The notes below the pieces were generated by a model that worked only from the letters and a program-made list of their open reading frames with translations, was not told where the DNA came from and ran no database searches. From positions 15,074,606-15,138,605 of the forward strand of contig NC_135009.1 in assembly GCF_051020985.1 (NCBI RefSeq): a DNA stretch of 64,000 bases, in the 5' to 3' direction. This DNA comes from Nomia melanderi. Taxonomy: Eukaryota; Arthropoda; Insecta; Hymenoptera; Halictidae. The translations under genes and the position numbers were made by a program. Shown here in pieces: positions 33,501 through 48,500 of the stretch; positions within the stretch are counted from its first letter, which is position 1, and each line of letters opens with the position of its first letter.

Positions 33501-36500
33501 CAGTACTCTACTTAGCAACACATTGATAACTCAATTTTCGAGTTATCCACAGTGCGCCGGTTCGTTTTCCCATCGCGTGCCGATGAATTTCATCCGAGGG
33601 CCGCCGCTTTTCCGTCCGGCACGCAGCAGCGTTCCCGATAGAACTCGTCAACCGTCGAACAATGAACTTCCTTCATGCCGCGCGAAGCGTCTTACGAAAC
33701 GCGAAGATAATTCCGTTGATATCCGCACAATAAGGGACCCGTGGCGTAGGAAGCGACTCGTTCGAGAGGTCGGATGCGATTACGGGGATAGTGTGTCCGT
33801 CGATAAGGGACCACCGCCGCGGGAAGACCGCGGTAGGACCTCCGGCCGCTCAGGAATCTTTCCGTATCTCTATTCCCGCCCCCTCTCGCGCCCTCGTCGC
33901 GGAGATATACGAACGAGATGCGATACGATCCACGGATTTAAGACGAACAGCTCCTGAGAACGAGCTCCATCGAACGAGGCACGCTTCGGGGAACGAATAT
34001 CTCTGCCAGTGCGTTTCGCGGTAGGAGATTTAACGCAACGGAACGTTGATACTGGATTAAGATGGCTAATCGAAATTATCCGAATTCGGGTGTTAAGGAA
34101 TTATTGAGAAGTCACTTCGATTTAGTTCCATTGTTAACCCTTTGCACTCGAAAAATTTGTCACTGGAAATATTCTATTTTTACGAGATATAGATCATATT
34201 TTTTTAAACTAACTTAACGAGGAGTCTATTCACAAAATAAGTGGAACAATATTTCATTTCCACACTTCACGCAGTGACAGATTACTCAAGACTTAATTCC
34301 TTAATATCCGAATTCGTGTGTTAAGGAATTATTGAGAAGTCACTTCGATTTAGCTCCATTGTTAACCGTTTGCACTCCAAAAATTTGTCACTGGAAATAT
34401 TCTATTTTATTTCGATGTTCCATGTGTCGATACATTATATAAAATTTGATATTGAATTCTAAATTTGATTATTTTATTCGGTCAAATCAAATGGCGACTG
34501 AGAGTCACCTCTCGAGTGCAAAGGGTTAATTACTCGAGCGACGAATGATTGGTATAGTTTTCTTTTTGTGGAAATTGAATCTCAACTACAGCACTCTAAT
34601 AGTTTGTACAAATAGACGAGAGGTGAATTCGATTGCTCGTTAGTCCCATCGTTGAGTTCGATGTTCGATTGAGCTTTGCCGAGAAACGAGTTCGAAATAT
34701 TTGAAAAAACTATGCTTGGTTCGCAAAGGGTTGGAGGGTCCGTTCGCGCGCGCGCGCGCGCGCGGACAATCGTTGCAACGAGAGCAATCTTGGGTCGGTG
34801 CAATGAACCCCCGCACGACGAAACGAATTTCTCGTTGCCGAGGAATGCCGGCGTCGCTGCCGTGGAGTCTTCCGAGCGTTCCACCGCGATAAGATAAGCA
34901 GTAATAAGGTTCAATTGGAAGATTAATCAATTAAGAGCCGCGGTAAAGGGGATAAATTGGGTACATTGCGGCGGTATGCGAGCGAGCGAGCGTAACTGCC
35001 GCGAGAGGAGAGCCTGCGAGTTCTCCGTAACTGGGAAAGAACAAGAAAGTAGGAAACGGACACGCGTTTCTATGAATCGACCGCGGCCGAGTGTCAACAA
35101 AAGATTTTCATCAACGCTGCGCCGAGTTTAACCGTTCGCGGTTGAGATCTTTTCAAACTTCTCAAAACTTTCTCCATGAAAGACCGAATTGTGCATCGAA
35201 GTCCTAAATGCGTACTAAAACACGAAGGAATCACGTACGTATTAGTCTCCCGTTATTCAAATAATTCAATTATTCTATTGGATTTTTTTGGATTTACCGT
35301 TAGAGCAAATTCAAATTTTTCAAATGAACGATTTGAGAAATGGAATTACGATAGATTCATTTTTTTTTAATTTGGACGTTTCATTGGCCTATGATTTCTT
35401 TCTCAACTCTGATCTATACGGCTACTTTTTCATTAATAATTTATTGGAAAAAGAGAAAAATTCGAAGCATATGTTACGCCTATATATGAAGCACAGTTGC
35501 TTAACGCTAAAACTACCGAGTACTTCAATTGACTTTTGAAAATTTCGCTATAGAAACTCCGAGAGTGCATCTGTTCAGACTTCAATTGATTTACAATTCA
35601 ATTTGCGTAGCGCTAAATGAACTTATTTAATAATTTCTTAGAGAAACATTCGTTACCTTTCTAATAATTGCAAAAAGAAGACACCAGGCATGGATTTGAC
35701 CGCTCTGGTAGTTTTAGTGTTAAACCGCGTTACAGTCGTCGCGACCAAGTTCATCGAATACGATGCTCGGGGTACGGATAAATCACGGATTCGCTGGGAT
35801 CGCATTGTCGCGACACGTGGTACACGAGATGTGCAGTTTCAGCGTTGCCTGTGAAACCCGAACTTCAAAGCGCGGGCAACCGATCAGGCGAAAACGAAGA
35901 TTGCTAACGACGCGCGAACAGAGAACTCGCCGGGAGTTCTGTGTGCACACTGTTCCGAGAGGTTTAATAGTTGCCTCAAGTGTACAGGACGATGCCAAAT
36001 CAACGGCCAACGGTGCATCCAACGAGCAGTTGGATTGGTTCTCTCTAATCGTCAATGTTATCCTTCGTTTCGTGGAAACTCTAGCGGCAGTTCCAGCGTA
36101 AACCGACGTTTACATAGTTTATGAACCTTCGTACGGTTTATTCTGTCGTTCCGAAGAAGACGCTCGTTGCTTTAGAGTTCGGAAATTAGGGGTTGACAGA
36201 CTAAACGTTCACCAAATAATATCTACAACGTGCAGTCGAATCGACGCGTTTCGTGAACCTAACTTTAACCCTTTGCGGACGGATGTCGGCATTTCGGTGA
36301 GATGAAATGTTCAGATTTGGAAGACTGAGCCGTGGAAAAATGATCTAATCAGTCGAACAGTAAAAGATCAGCACGTAATTTCCTTTCTTTCTATTAATTG
36401 AGCAATTGATATAATTTAGCTTCATATGTTCAAGGTTTTCTATGTTTCGAAGAATCTTCGTCCGCAAAGGGTTGACCCTTTGCACTCGGAAGTTTTTCGT

Positions 36501-39500
36501 TAGAAATATTTTGACATTTTCTGATGAGATAAAGGATTTTGTGAAACTAACTCGAAGAGAAATACGTACATTGAGGAACAAAGCTATTTTATTTCAATAT
36601 TTCTCAAATTATACGAAGTATAATAGATATCAAATTTTATAGTTTTACTATGAAATCAAATGGTGAGTGAGAGTCACCTCTAGTGCAAAGGGTTAATAAG
36701 CTACCAAATAGTTTCTCTTAAGTATTATTTATCGTACTCGGTTACTTCTTCGTTGCATCTGCAGCTGTCGTTTGTTAAACAAATCCCATTGTGTAAAGAA
36801 CAAACAAAAACGAGTGTCCCGTACACAGTCGCCAATAAGCGTACCCGAAAAATAAAATAGAAAATTCTCTAAGACGCTAATTAAGGCTCGTTACCGCTTA
36901 TTAGCCGGGTACTTTCGAGGCCGACCAATCAGAGGGGCCCACAGGAAGCGCGTAGGCAACGCGACGAAGATTTATACTGTTCTTTTTCATTACCGAGCCA
37001 GAAGAACTCGAGAAATGAGCATAACCGCCGGTCAAAATGAAAGGACCACTGTCGAAGCGTTCGAACTCGACGGAAAAACCTGATCAGCTTACGCTCGTTT
37101 CCCTTTTTATTTCGCGGACTTAACCGATATTGCCAATCAGTGGCTCAATTATGAATCCCTCGAAATAGACGCTGCTGCGTGACCGTAAAAAGAGACTGGA
37201 AAAATTAGGAAACAGTTCAACTGTTCGACACTTGTCGAAATTCATCCTTTTGTATCGGTAATTGCTCTGAAATCAATATACTATACACCTCTTGGCAATT
37301 TTCGATTTCTTGCTAATTAATTAACACTCGATGTTTCTCGATAAAATATACATGAACCGTGCTTGATTTGAAAAACAGTGAATTTCGAGTGCAAAACCTA
37401 CGAAAGGCGAGGCTACTTCCAGGACCCGCGCTAATTGCTTCCTACAACGTTTTTTCCGCTCCTTCGTTATCGAATGCATATTCATCCGCGGACGATAGAA
37501 GAAACAAGGCCCCGCGCACGGTCGCATTGTAATCCAATTAAAGGGTAATTCAATTATGGGCGGGGTCCGATTATAGCAGCTGCGCTAACGGTACCGTTCA
37601 ATTTCCCCGCTCGCCGGAGAGAGAAAGAGAAAGAGAGAAAGAGAGAGAGAGAGAGGCTACTCGGACCTGGAGGAGAGTTATGTAATTTCCATTAGAGTAA
37701 GTTATACGCGCGGTTTCGCCTCCGTACGCGATACATAGAAATAGATCGGCCGGTGAGATCCCCCCGCTGCCGGTGATCCGGCCGCCGAGGAATTTCTCGG
37801 CACAGTTGAATGCACTTTGTCATGCTTTCCTTAGATATCGCGGCAAGCGGGCTGAACTCTCGGTCTACATCGCGTATTTCGCGCCCACCGGCTCCGCGGC
37901 TTCGGATTTCGCGAGGGAAACTTTCGGGAACGGTGACACGGTTCACGTTATCGGCGAACTCGTCTGACAAAGGAACCTTTGCAACTGGCGCGCGTCGATT
38001 TTAACCCCTTGCACAACGACGAAACTCGCGATGAAGATTTCTAGACTAATTTGACAACAATGTTGTTCGTTATCCACGAAACAATTTCTTTTCTACTTGT
38101 TTTAAATAGCTCGTCTTGAAGTGAACGATGTCAGTCTCTTTTCCTAGGTTCAGGAATATTATAAAAATATACTTTCAACCGTCAACTTTAACCCTTTGCG
38201 ATCCGAAGTGCTCTTGGTTTCTCACTTCGAGGTTCACGTCGTTAGTTCATTCAATGACAGCTTAGTATGACGCTCTATTTATTTATTTCTTTTCTACTTT
38301 TAGTGCGCATGATTTTCTGGAAAAATCGGGTCTGTCACTTGTATATTGTACGACGTGTTACTAATTACCGTCATTCCTATCTGGCACAGCGCACAATGCA
38401 GGACGTGGCAGATTTTCGATAGCGTGCCCCGGATATTCGAAATTCCCGCGTCGCGCTGAGAACACGAAACTTCCCCGTTCGCTCCGCGAAAGGTGAAGGA
38501 ACCCGCTGGTAAGCGTGCCATCGATCGACCACGGAAGTAATTAAAAACGAGCCGATAATAGCATCGCGGAAAGGTATAAAAAAAACACACACACGGGGGA
38601 GGAGAGAACATAATTGGCGTTATATACTTCGCCGTTGTGTACACGACGCTTTCTTAAGAACGGAAAACGATCGGCGGGATGTTAATGCTGCCCGGGAAAC
38701 AATGATAACGGGGAATGATAATAACGATCGTAAGGATAGTAAAACGGAATTAATGTTGCTCGAGATACAGTGATAACGACGAATAATAATAACGATGATA
38801 ATGGAAGGAAAAAAGCCGAAGTTGCCGAGAGGGGATCGAAACGGATGACGAGTCGATTGGCCTTTAAACCGAGGGTCGGTTCGAAATCTCTAGAATAGTT
38901 TCCACGGAATTCCGGCGTGTCAGCGGTGTCGAAGGTTAAACGGGCCGGAATTCTCGAAACGAGCATCGTCCGCGAAGGAAACCGACTCGAATTGTCTCGC
39001 ACTGTGGGAACGTCTTTTGAAGCCGGAGAGGGTGGAGGGCTTGGGGGAGAGGACAGATCGATAGATACATAAACAGATAAGTAGATCAATAGATAAATAG
39101 AGAGAAAGATACGTAGGCAAATAAATAGAAACAAAGACACATAGGTAGGTAAATAAATAGAAGGAAAGGTACATAGGTAGATTAACAGCATGATAGATAG
39201 ATAGACAGATAGATAGATAAATAGAGAGAAAGATACATAGGAAGATAAACAGAATAGATAAATAAATAGAAACAGACACATAGGTAAATAAACAGAAGAA
39301 AGGGTACATAGGTAGATCAACAGCATGATAGACAGATAGATAAATAAATAGAAACAAAGACACAGACAACTAAATAAACAGAACAATAAAGTCCCAGATA
39401 GACGTCCAAATAAAAGAATAAACAAAGAGACCAAAAGCATCGATCGATCCCGCGAAATCCTCTTCCCCTTCTTCCCTAGATTCTCCTGTTCAGGCCACCC

Positions 39501-42500
39501 GCAATACCCCGGACCACCGCCATTATCATCATCATCATCATCATCACCGTCGTCGTCGTCATCATCATCATCATCATCATCATAATCATCATCTCTCTCC
39601 GTTCGACGGGATCCGTCGTTCCTATGTTCTCTCGCGTGTCCCACACGATCGACACCGCTCCTCTCTCTCCTCTTTGTTCCTTGGGCGTGAGAGATACGAG
39701 CAATCGCAACTCCAGAGGTCTCGACGCTATTTTAAGAACTCCGCTGCCCCCGCATTCGTTCCGCCGACTTTATTTCTGCCGCGATATTAAACGCGAAGAG
39801 ATACGCCCGGACGCGCCACGACCACGCGAGAGCCACTCTCTTTCTCTTCGTCTCTCTTCCTCGACTTCTTCTTCTTCTGATCTTCTTCTGATCCTTCCTC
39901 CTCTTCTTCTTCTTCTTCTTCTTCTGTGCGTCACGTGCGTCGTCTCTCCCGCGGGATCGAGTGTCTTTTGATAAAACGACGCGCGATACGCGCACCGCAT
40001 CCCATCGCGTCGGCTCTAGACCAAGCTGAACTGAAACGAGTACCCTTTAGCGAAACAGCTAAAGATGCGAAGGAAAAGATGTAGACACACGTGTGTCCGA
40101 GTCTTTTTTCTCTGGCTAAGTTCCCGGTTTCTAGGAGTCTGTTGCGCGTTAACGTTGAGCTATCGACCGAATATCAGACATTCGTCGGAAATTGACTTTG
40201 AAGGTGTTTGGTGTTTGGACGCTCGCGAACGAATATGCATGGATGATTTAATTTGAATCGCTAGGGACTGATTAACCTTCTTTCCTAGTTCAATGATAGA
40301 ACTACGGAGTAGCAAATTGAGTTCTTCGAACGTTTCTGTAGGGACTCTAAGAGTGCTATTGAGATTTCGATCGATTTAGTTTATTGGTGAAATTTCCTTG
40401 AATCGTTCATGCACCAGCTCATCTGATTTGATGGTTTCAATATTGAAACGTCGATATACACTTCGGTTTGAACGTAGGAAACTTGAAAAATCGTTACAAT
40501 ATTGAAAGGAGTTTAACGCGCGGTGAAGTTCCGCTGGAACTGCGCAAGTTCGCCGCTCAAATCATGAATAATAAAGTAGACTCGGCTCGAACTTCGAGGG
40601 AGCCGTGAACGCTCGAGTACTACGCGAGAGTGATAACGGTAGAAAGTGTAATCTACAAAATACGTTCCTGTACGATCGATGAAAAGAACATGCATGCGTT
40701 TCAATTCGAGCTATGCTCGTTGCGCGAACAACGATCGACCGCTACAGCAGCCAGCAAATAACTAAGATACAAGGCTGCGCGTTGTTCATGTACTCGGGTT
40801 GAATCATTTACATGAACGGCTTCTGGTTCGACAACTGTGCACTAGTTCTACCAGCAGTCACACGGGAGACAATGTAAAACGAAAGGCGAAACAAGGAGAA
40901 ACCAATGAAAAAAGAACCAAGGAAACAGAAGACTACGAGAAAGAGGTAACTATATTGGCACAATCGAATTACCTGTGAATTCATACACACCTTTCCATCG
41001 GCGGAACCTTCGCGCTCATGCGAACTTCCAAAATGGCCGCCATTGATGACCCCGATACATATTAAACTTCGTACGATGCATCGCTGCGCGAGATATTGAA
41101 ATAGTTCTATTCCTAAATTCGCGTGCGAATTATTGTCGAAACAGCTTCAACGAGCATGGTCGATCGCGTCGAGCGGAAAACTCTCGACTGCGAAAGGTCG
41201 ATTTATTCGCGGAATCGATACGCGTTCCTTCGCGTTCCTAATATACGAGACATCGATGCATCATTCAGTTTTCCATGGAAAATAGCGTTTAACCTTCGAA
41301 AAGTTAAACAAATCCTCGTCGGCGGAGGGTCGAAAGAGAAGAAAGAAAGACGGATCGATGGTATCGATCGCGTAAAAATACAAATATGTAGGTTGTACAC
41401 TTGAAACGATCGATCGGCACACGATTCTACAGTGTTCCGTTCGCGCGCTCCACTTTATTCGACCAGAACGTTCGGAAATGCTGCATATATGCATCGGATC
41501 GCGGCTATAACCGCTCCAGCGTGTCGCGGATCGCGACGGCGACGCGATTCCGCAGGTGCGACCTTTCCGCTCGACGGATTTGAATGCCGAATGAATCAGG
41601 TTGTTTATGTTCGGGCCCGACGATTGAGTCAGAGGTGGATCTGCGTGGTACCGAATCGTTAACCTTCGAAGGCCAGGCGTCTCCGACGACTTCGACGTTT
41701 CGTCGACGATCTCGCAGCCTTTCAACCGTCGCTTATCGAATTTCCGTGAATCGTTCACTTTGTTCATTCATGGAATGTGCATTGAGCAAGCGCTTGTTCG
41801 ATAAGCAGTAGATATTCAGAGTGATCCATCGAAAATGGGGATTCCTGGGAAACAACTTCGTGGCAACGCTGATCGTTGGATCTTGCCTACTGAATCTTGC
41901 CATCTAGGTCGTAGCTAAAGCTAGAGTCACCTTAAAACTGCTTCTCCATTGCAATAAAACTATAATGAACGTCCGAAGAAACCGAAAATAATCTATTTTA
42001 TTATTTATGTGTTCTTCTAATATATCGCTACGTGAAATACCAAAATAAAATCTTGTTCCTCGATTTCCCGGGTTGTCGTTAAATTTCATCGCAGAATACT
42101 GAACGTTTTAACGAGGAACTTTCGGTTGCAAAGGCTGGAAAAAGTAGAATAATTATTCCGAAGCGTATCTCTACGCGAAATGATTAATAAACAGAATTAG
42201 CGTACATATTCGCATGAAATGGGTAGAAAGAAAATTCTCCGCGCGAGAGTACGGCAAATCTCTGGATCCGTTTGCAGCGCGAGAGGTTAAGGCGTCGTGA
42301 AAAATGTAGCTGCGAGAAGAATGCAGCGGGGTCCCGATTTTACGACACGACGTGGCTGCAGCAGCCAGATGCACCAGGTGCTGTCGGTGCACGCGTGACT
42401 CCCCTGGCGCGTTTAAATGCTGAGCGACTAGCCCCTGCTCGGCTGGGCTGCAGGTAATACCGCGCGTAACGGGATCAGTAATATCAGTGGTATCGCGTTA

Positions 42501-45500
42501 CAGATTACGAGCGAGCTGTGTTACACGAGCGTGTATTTATCCTATCGCCGGCAACTTTTCCGACGCAGTACGAGAGCCGAATCGGGGATAAACAGAGATA
42601 ACGACCGGTCGAAGATGACGCGCTGTTCCCGCGTTTCGCCAATTGTTAACCTCTCGCACTCGAGCATTTTCTACGAACGGAACCTCGTTGAATGCGCGAA
42701 ACGTGAGAAAGATGGTAGGGCAATTATTGTGAAGAATACCTTTAAGTTTCCACGTAATTAGAACTGATTGGACTGCACAGTTTTGCTGAGCGTTTACTTG
42801 ACAGTCAGTGTTAATGACTCGGAGATCTGTTAGCTTTTCAGTAATTGCAACAGGAAGAAATCACGCGTCGTATATTAATACTAGAATTAATGCTATTGGT
42901 ACTAGATACTATTTTCGCTAGGAATACTATGAAAATTAGTTGCAGTTGCTAATAAATTACAAAACCATCTGGAGGTAGGTTCCAATATTGCACCAGTTAT
43001 AATATTGAATATTTTAATGAATCAAAGAAACTACCCTACAAATATTAGATTTTCCACACATCCAAATTTTGTACTAAGGAAAATAAAAGATCGAAGAAAT
43101 GTTATAGCATTCATTTTCGCTAGGAATACTATGAAAATTAGTTGCAGTTGCTGATAGATTACAAAACAACCTGGACTGCTAAGAGTTAAAGAGAAGTCTA
43201 GGAATCTGGAAATCTGGAACAGATGGAATGGAGGATTCTTCTGTGAAAGGCTCAGAGAAAAAATAGTAATAATAATAGTGTAATTACAAAACAGCCTGGA
43301 GTTCTAAGGGTTAATAGTGTACATAAGACTTCGATCTCCTATATCAACCAGTACGAAGGGTTAGAAGATTGAGCCGTCCCTCGGCAAGATTTTCGAGAAA
43401 CAAGGAAGCGGCGTGCGCTAAGGTGAGGAGAAAGGTGTCTGAAAATACAGCGAGTAAAATTACACCGGCGAATAGTCAAAATTCTAGACCGCCGGCCGAC
43501 GTGTGACCCAAATATCGTCGCGTCCAACAAGTCCGCCGGTTCAACGGCGCGACGATTGCAGCTTCATCGGCTGCGACCGTTCGTCATTACGACGCACTCG
43601 TGCGAATACAATATTTTACAACAGCGGAAAAACCAGTTTCCCGATGCAATTCCATTTTCCCGAAACGCTCGAAATAATTCGAATTCCCGCAGATATCCGA
43701 TCGTTGCTATCCACCGTGCCGATCGTTCCAGGCGATGCAGGATCGAGCTCTCGATCGGCGTTCACGTCGGAACCCGTTAATTTGTAACTGCCTCGTTAAG
43801 GATAAGGCGCTTTATCGTCCGTGGACGAATTCATTCGCGGCTGATTAGCGGGACGCGCATTCGCGAGAGGCATTCCCATGAACGCTCCGTTTGTGCTCGG
43901 TGCCCGGGAGGAAATCGAGCGAGATGACGGCGGGGAACAAAAATTTGTTGCTCCATCGGCGCGCGGTAACGAGCCGATTACGCCGGAGAATCGCGGGGAT
44001 CATTCGATCGCCACAGCGGAACGCGGCGCGCCGCGGCCCGCCGGGCAGTCTTGCCTCTAATCTGATCTTCGGCTTCGAAATCTCCGAGGGAAGCCGCGGA
44101 TTATTACGGATTTCCTCGGGTCACCCCGCCGCCGCCCCCTCCTCCTCCTCGCGCGCGGGAAAAGGGAAAAAGAAAAGGGGCCGGGATAAAAAGCGAAAAG
44201 CCAGCGTGTGGCGTGCACACCAGCTGTAAACTAGATTCCCGAGAAACGCGCGACGCCGTATTTACGGCGAGTCTACCGTTATTCGAGTATCGAGACGGGC
44301 GCAACAACTAGGGCGTGCAGCGTCGGTTTCACTGCGATCGCCGGAAAAATCGGCCGTTCAACGGACTTTTACGCTCATTTCTTCGCGCTGCTTCTGTCGG
44401 GCCTCGCGACTGCGTTCGTTCTGGCAGAGCTCCGATAGAAGCTGGCTTCGATCGGAGAAACCGTGGAATACAATGCGAATTCCTATAACGCGATCCGCCG
44501 CGTCTTCAGGTTTACAGAGATCGCACGATTTCAGTCATTTAATACTAGACTTTCGGACGTTCTACTTCATTCCATTGTTCCCAGAAAACTGTCTATACAA
44601 ATCGCGAGAATTGTGCCTTCGGAATCTATCATGCGAATGAAAATCGAACCGTTACTATTCTTTGTTACTATAACTACGTAACAAAGAATTCAGTATCTAC
44701 GAAACGGACGTTAAACATTCAAGACGAGTGAATCATTCCTACGAAGAATCGAACGTGTTTGCGATCGCGCGAAACGTCGCAGCTCCGCAAGCGCACCGTG
44801 CCCGCGCGAATAGTTCAATTACAATAGGGAAAGCAGGGGGAAAGACAGCAGGGAATAAAAAAAATATGTTATTCCGTAATCGACCAAGTTATTCTCGTTC
44901 CGCGGTAAACATCGCGCGATTCGCTATTGACGCGGACGACGGCGGCGGCCGGCATCGATACAGGAGAGCCGATTTCGATGCACCTCGGCCGCGCAGCAGG
45001 CGGGAAAGAGAGGAAAAGATCGCGCGCAGGAGAGACCTGCGCAGGCGTGTGCACGCGCGCAAGCTGGCAAGTTGTTTTCCATCGGTGGCCCGTCAATAGG
45101 CGCGTTGCATTATAGCGGCGAGACGCGACGCGACGCGACGCGGTTTCCGCCCGAGAGGACTGTCCATTCGAAGACGCAATACGCGTTCCTTCCATCACTA
45201 TATAAAGCAGCCTCCGTTCGATTCGTCCCTGGCTCGGTCTCTATTCATTCGGCCTGTGTCGTTCCTGTCGCGCGCCGTGAATACCGATTTACCTGTCGAC
45301 TGCGCAGACCGAACTTCTCTCTCCTCTTCCCTCCCCTCGCCGGAGCGAGCCACGGCCCGCCGTCGATTCACGCGGGGCGAGCACGCCGTGCGATGCGTTT
45401 AATTTCGCACGGAAGTTTACCGCGAATACGAAGCGAGTCCCTCCGTACAATACGCCGCTCGAGTATCCGGGGAATCGAGGTCGAGAGAATCGAATCAGCC

Positions 45501-48500
45501 CTGTGGATCGAGAGATCTCGCCCGTTCCAACGGTTCCCGGCGCGACTCGCGGCTTAGAATCGGGAATTCGGAGCGCGAGACCGGCCTGAACGCTTCGGGA
45601 AATTGTCAGTTGACGCGCTCCGTGGCGCGTGTGCCATTTATGGAATGGAATTTTTGGAGGGGTTTTCTGAGACGCGTCAAAGAATGGTACACGCGAAATA
45701 AGAATAAAGAAATAATATTAACCCTTTGAACTCTGAAGGCTCCGATATTGCACCAGTTGTATCAAATATTATAATGAATCGAAACTACCCTAAAATTATT
45801 AGATTTTCCACACATCCAAATTTTGTAGAAGGAAAATAAAAGGAGAAACTTCTCATTTTCGCTGGGAATACTATAAAAATTAGTCGCAGTTTCTGATAGA
45901 TAGAGTGCTAAGGGTTAAAATATATTAACCCTTTGCACTCGAAAGTTTTTTACTAGAAATATTCAATATTCCCTGATGAGACACAGACGATGTCCTTTGA
46001 AACTAATTAATGAGAAAACTTATTTTATTTCAATATTCTATATATTGATGCATCACACAAAGCATAATATTATACATAAGACTTTATAATTTTGCAAATC
46101 AAATCAAGTGGTGACAGAGTCATTACGAAGTCGAATATTTAAATCAAACAGCTTTGTCTTAGCGCAAAGACTCAAAAGTCAGCAGAAGCTTGAGTGTAAC
46201 TTCATCATTGAAAAACTCAGTGCACTTTCCGCAAGATACCGAAACTTCCGGTGGCAGGGAACCTGTTAAAGAAACGCCTGACACAAGAAGGCGAACAGCT
46301 GGAGATTGCACGCTGTTCGATCAAAGGTTTCGTCAGCAACATCTCAGCGAAAGCAACAGTGGAGCGTCCGCTGTTGAGGCGGGTAGATCTCGGCAGGCAC
46401 GTTTAAGAATTCATAATCGCGACGAGCGAACGGACACGTCGCGAGGCACGTCGCGCGACGTACGCGAGACGATCGCCTCGCACGCGCAGGCACGAGAAAA
46501 ATGCGCCTACTTTAACGTGTGGAAATCTTGCGAGCCCAGGCGAGGACGTTCGACGCTACCGGTCAAAATGGCCCACTTGGAAATTCCTCTGACAATTACT
46601 GCAATGGTAGAGCTACTTAGGAAACTATGAAACACGCTTTGTACAATGACAATAGGTACTACAGATCTGAATCCATATTATCCTTTATAATCAATTTTCA
46701 ATGAGTCACTCCTTGGTAATTACTCGAGCGTTCTTTGCAACCACATTTTTCACAATTCCCCGTCAAGTAGGGAGTACCGGTACTCGCGTGTTACGCTTCC
46801 CGTTGAATTGCAAATCGCGCGAGATCAATGGAAATAATCGTAACCCGATAAGCGGAGTTAAGATCGTCGGAACTGCGACACGCTTCGTGCGCGACGCGAA
46901 TAAACGCTCAAGGTTGGCCGAGGGTGTCGAACAGCGCGTCCCGTTTCTTTCCGCCGTTAAAAGGAGAAAAACGAGAACGTTAATAACGATTTTACAACGT
47001 TACACGCTCGTCGTCTCTCCGAACGAAAAAGATATGCTAACGATCCCCGGCGGTCGGGCTCGGAATAAGTCCCCGGTCGGGCAGGTAGATGAAATTATTC
47101 GAACCGTGGAATATCGGAAAAATGCGCATAAGTTAAGCGCAGAGGATACGTCCGTGATGGGCCATCGCGAAAGAGAGACGCGGATGGTTATGGGACGTTG
47201 AAATTCTTTCGGAGGGAGACATTCTGAAGGAAATAATCTGAGGCTGCTGCTCGGTTATGGCTTGGGCTGGGTCGGGATTTAACGAGCCACGGAATGAGCT
47301 GAGTCACAGGACACGCTGCTGGGAGACCGAGCCGTGCAGTCCTCCTCTTCCCTTGCCTCGCCGAGCTAATAAAAATAAAACAATGTAGGGCCGAGCTTAT
47401 TCGGCGAAGCCATTCTACTTTAACCGAGCGTTAGAGTTCGGTGTATACCGTGGACCTGGTATTAGCCCTTCGCACTAGACAATATTTTTCATTAACACTA
47501 GATTTACGGAACCCGTCAATTTGATATTGCATTTTTTAATTGTTTATTTAGTGTCAGTTTAAGTCGATTTTGATTCGTGCAATTATGCGAATACGCGTTG
47601 CAATAGTCTGGTTTTGACTGCCACTTCACCCGAATTCGGGCGACATTATATTTCACAGAAACGTGGACATTAATTTCTTTCATGACGTATCGAACCGAAT
47701 TTTGTTGGATACATAAGATACAAGAAAGACGGTGGAGCAATTATTAAGAAGATTTCTCAGTTTCTGATTAATAGAGAAAACTGTTTCGAGTACATGGGAG
47801 TTTCGATGAGTGTTGGCAGTCAAAGTGTTAACCCTTTTAGTGCCGGGCGAAAATAACCGGACGAATTTACTAAGGTTTGGGAAAAAGCTCGTAAAAAACC
47901 GAACTAAAAATGATATTTACATCATTCAAAAAGCAACGTTCTCTTGCGATAAAATTAAACCATTTGTAACGTTTTAAAAATTTATTTTCAGAGAGAGTTC
48001 TCCCGCAATGCGAATGGTAAGGCGCTATTGGATGCGCTACTGATCCGATATATCGTCGTCCGGCATTGAAAGGGTTAAAATCGAGTGCAGGAACGAGCCG
48101 AGTGATCGACAAGCGAACGAACGAGGCCGGGCGTAACCGGCGAGCAACAGTTGCAGCGCTCAGGTTGGCAGAAACGTCGCGAACGCGCGGGACACCTTAT
48201 GCGGCGACGCGTGCTATTATCCGTTCAAGCATTCACGATTAAGCTATCATTGCAGTTCGGTCGAGTGACTGAATTGCATGATTGATCGGTCGTTCGGAAT
48301 CGTTTGATTTATTTTGATACGGTAAATCATGGGACTGACCTCGGTGCTCGTCGGCCCCAGGAGGTCATCGCGGCGAATCGTTCCGTATTTTCGACCAATT
48401 GCGAGACGCCCGGAGATTTCGATAACGTTTAACCCTTCGAGCTCGAAGGCTCCGGAGCGGAGCTATATTTAACGCTAAAACCACCGACCAGTTGAACTGA

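Larger units (their letters stand above)
45610..46269. mobile_element. Family E element with C and A inserted
   Basis: TTGACGCGCTCCGTGGCGCG and GTGCCATTTATGG match the E left end at 19101. The right part CATTGAAAAACTCAGTGCAC and AACTTCCGGTGG match the E right part. The TTAA at 46266-46269 is a tentative right end. The middle holds a C and an A element. Confidence 0.65.

Noticed and set aside
38682..39644. 320-codon minus-strand frame with repeated YLPTYLSLYLS-like text resembling a multi-pass membrane protein
   Set aside because: The hydrophobic repeats come from the GATA-type microsatellite and the D-runs from the ATC microsatellite.
45198..45207. TATATAAAG as a plus-strand promoter
   Set aside because: No initiator at the expected distance, no downstream exon, and it is antisense to fax.
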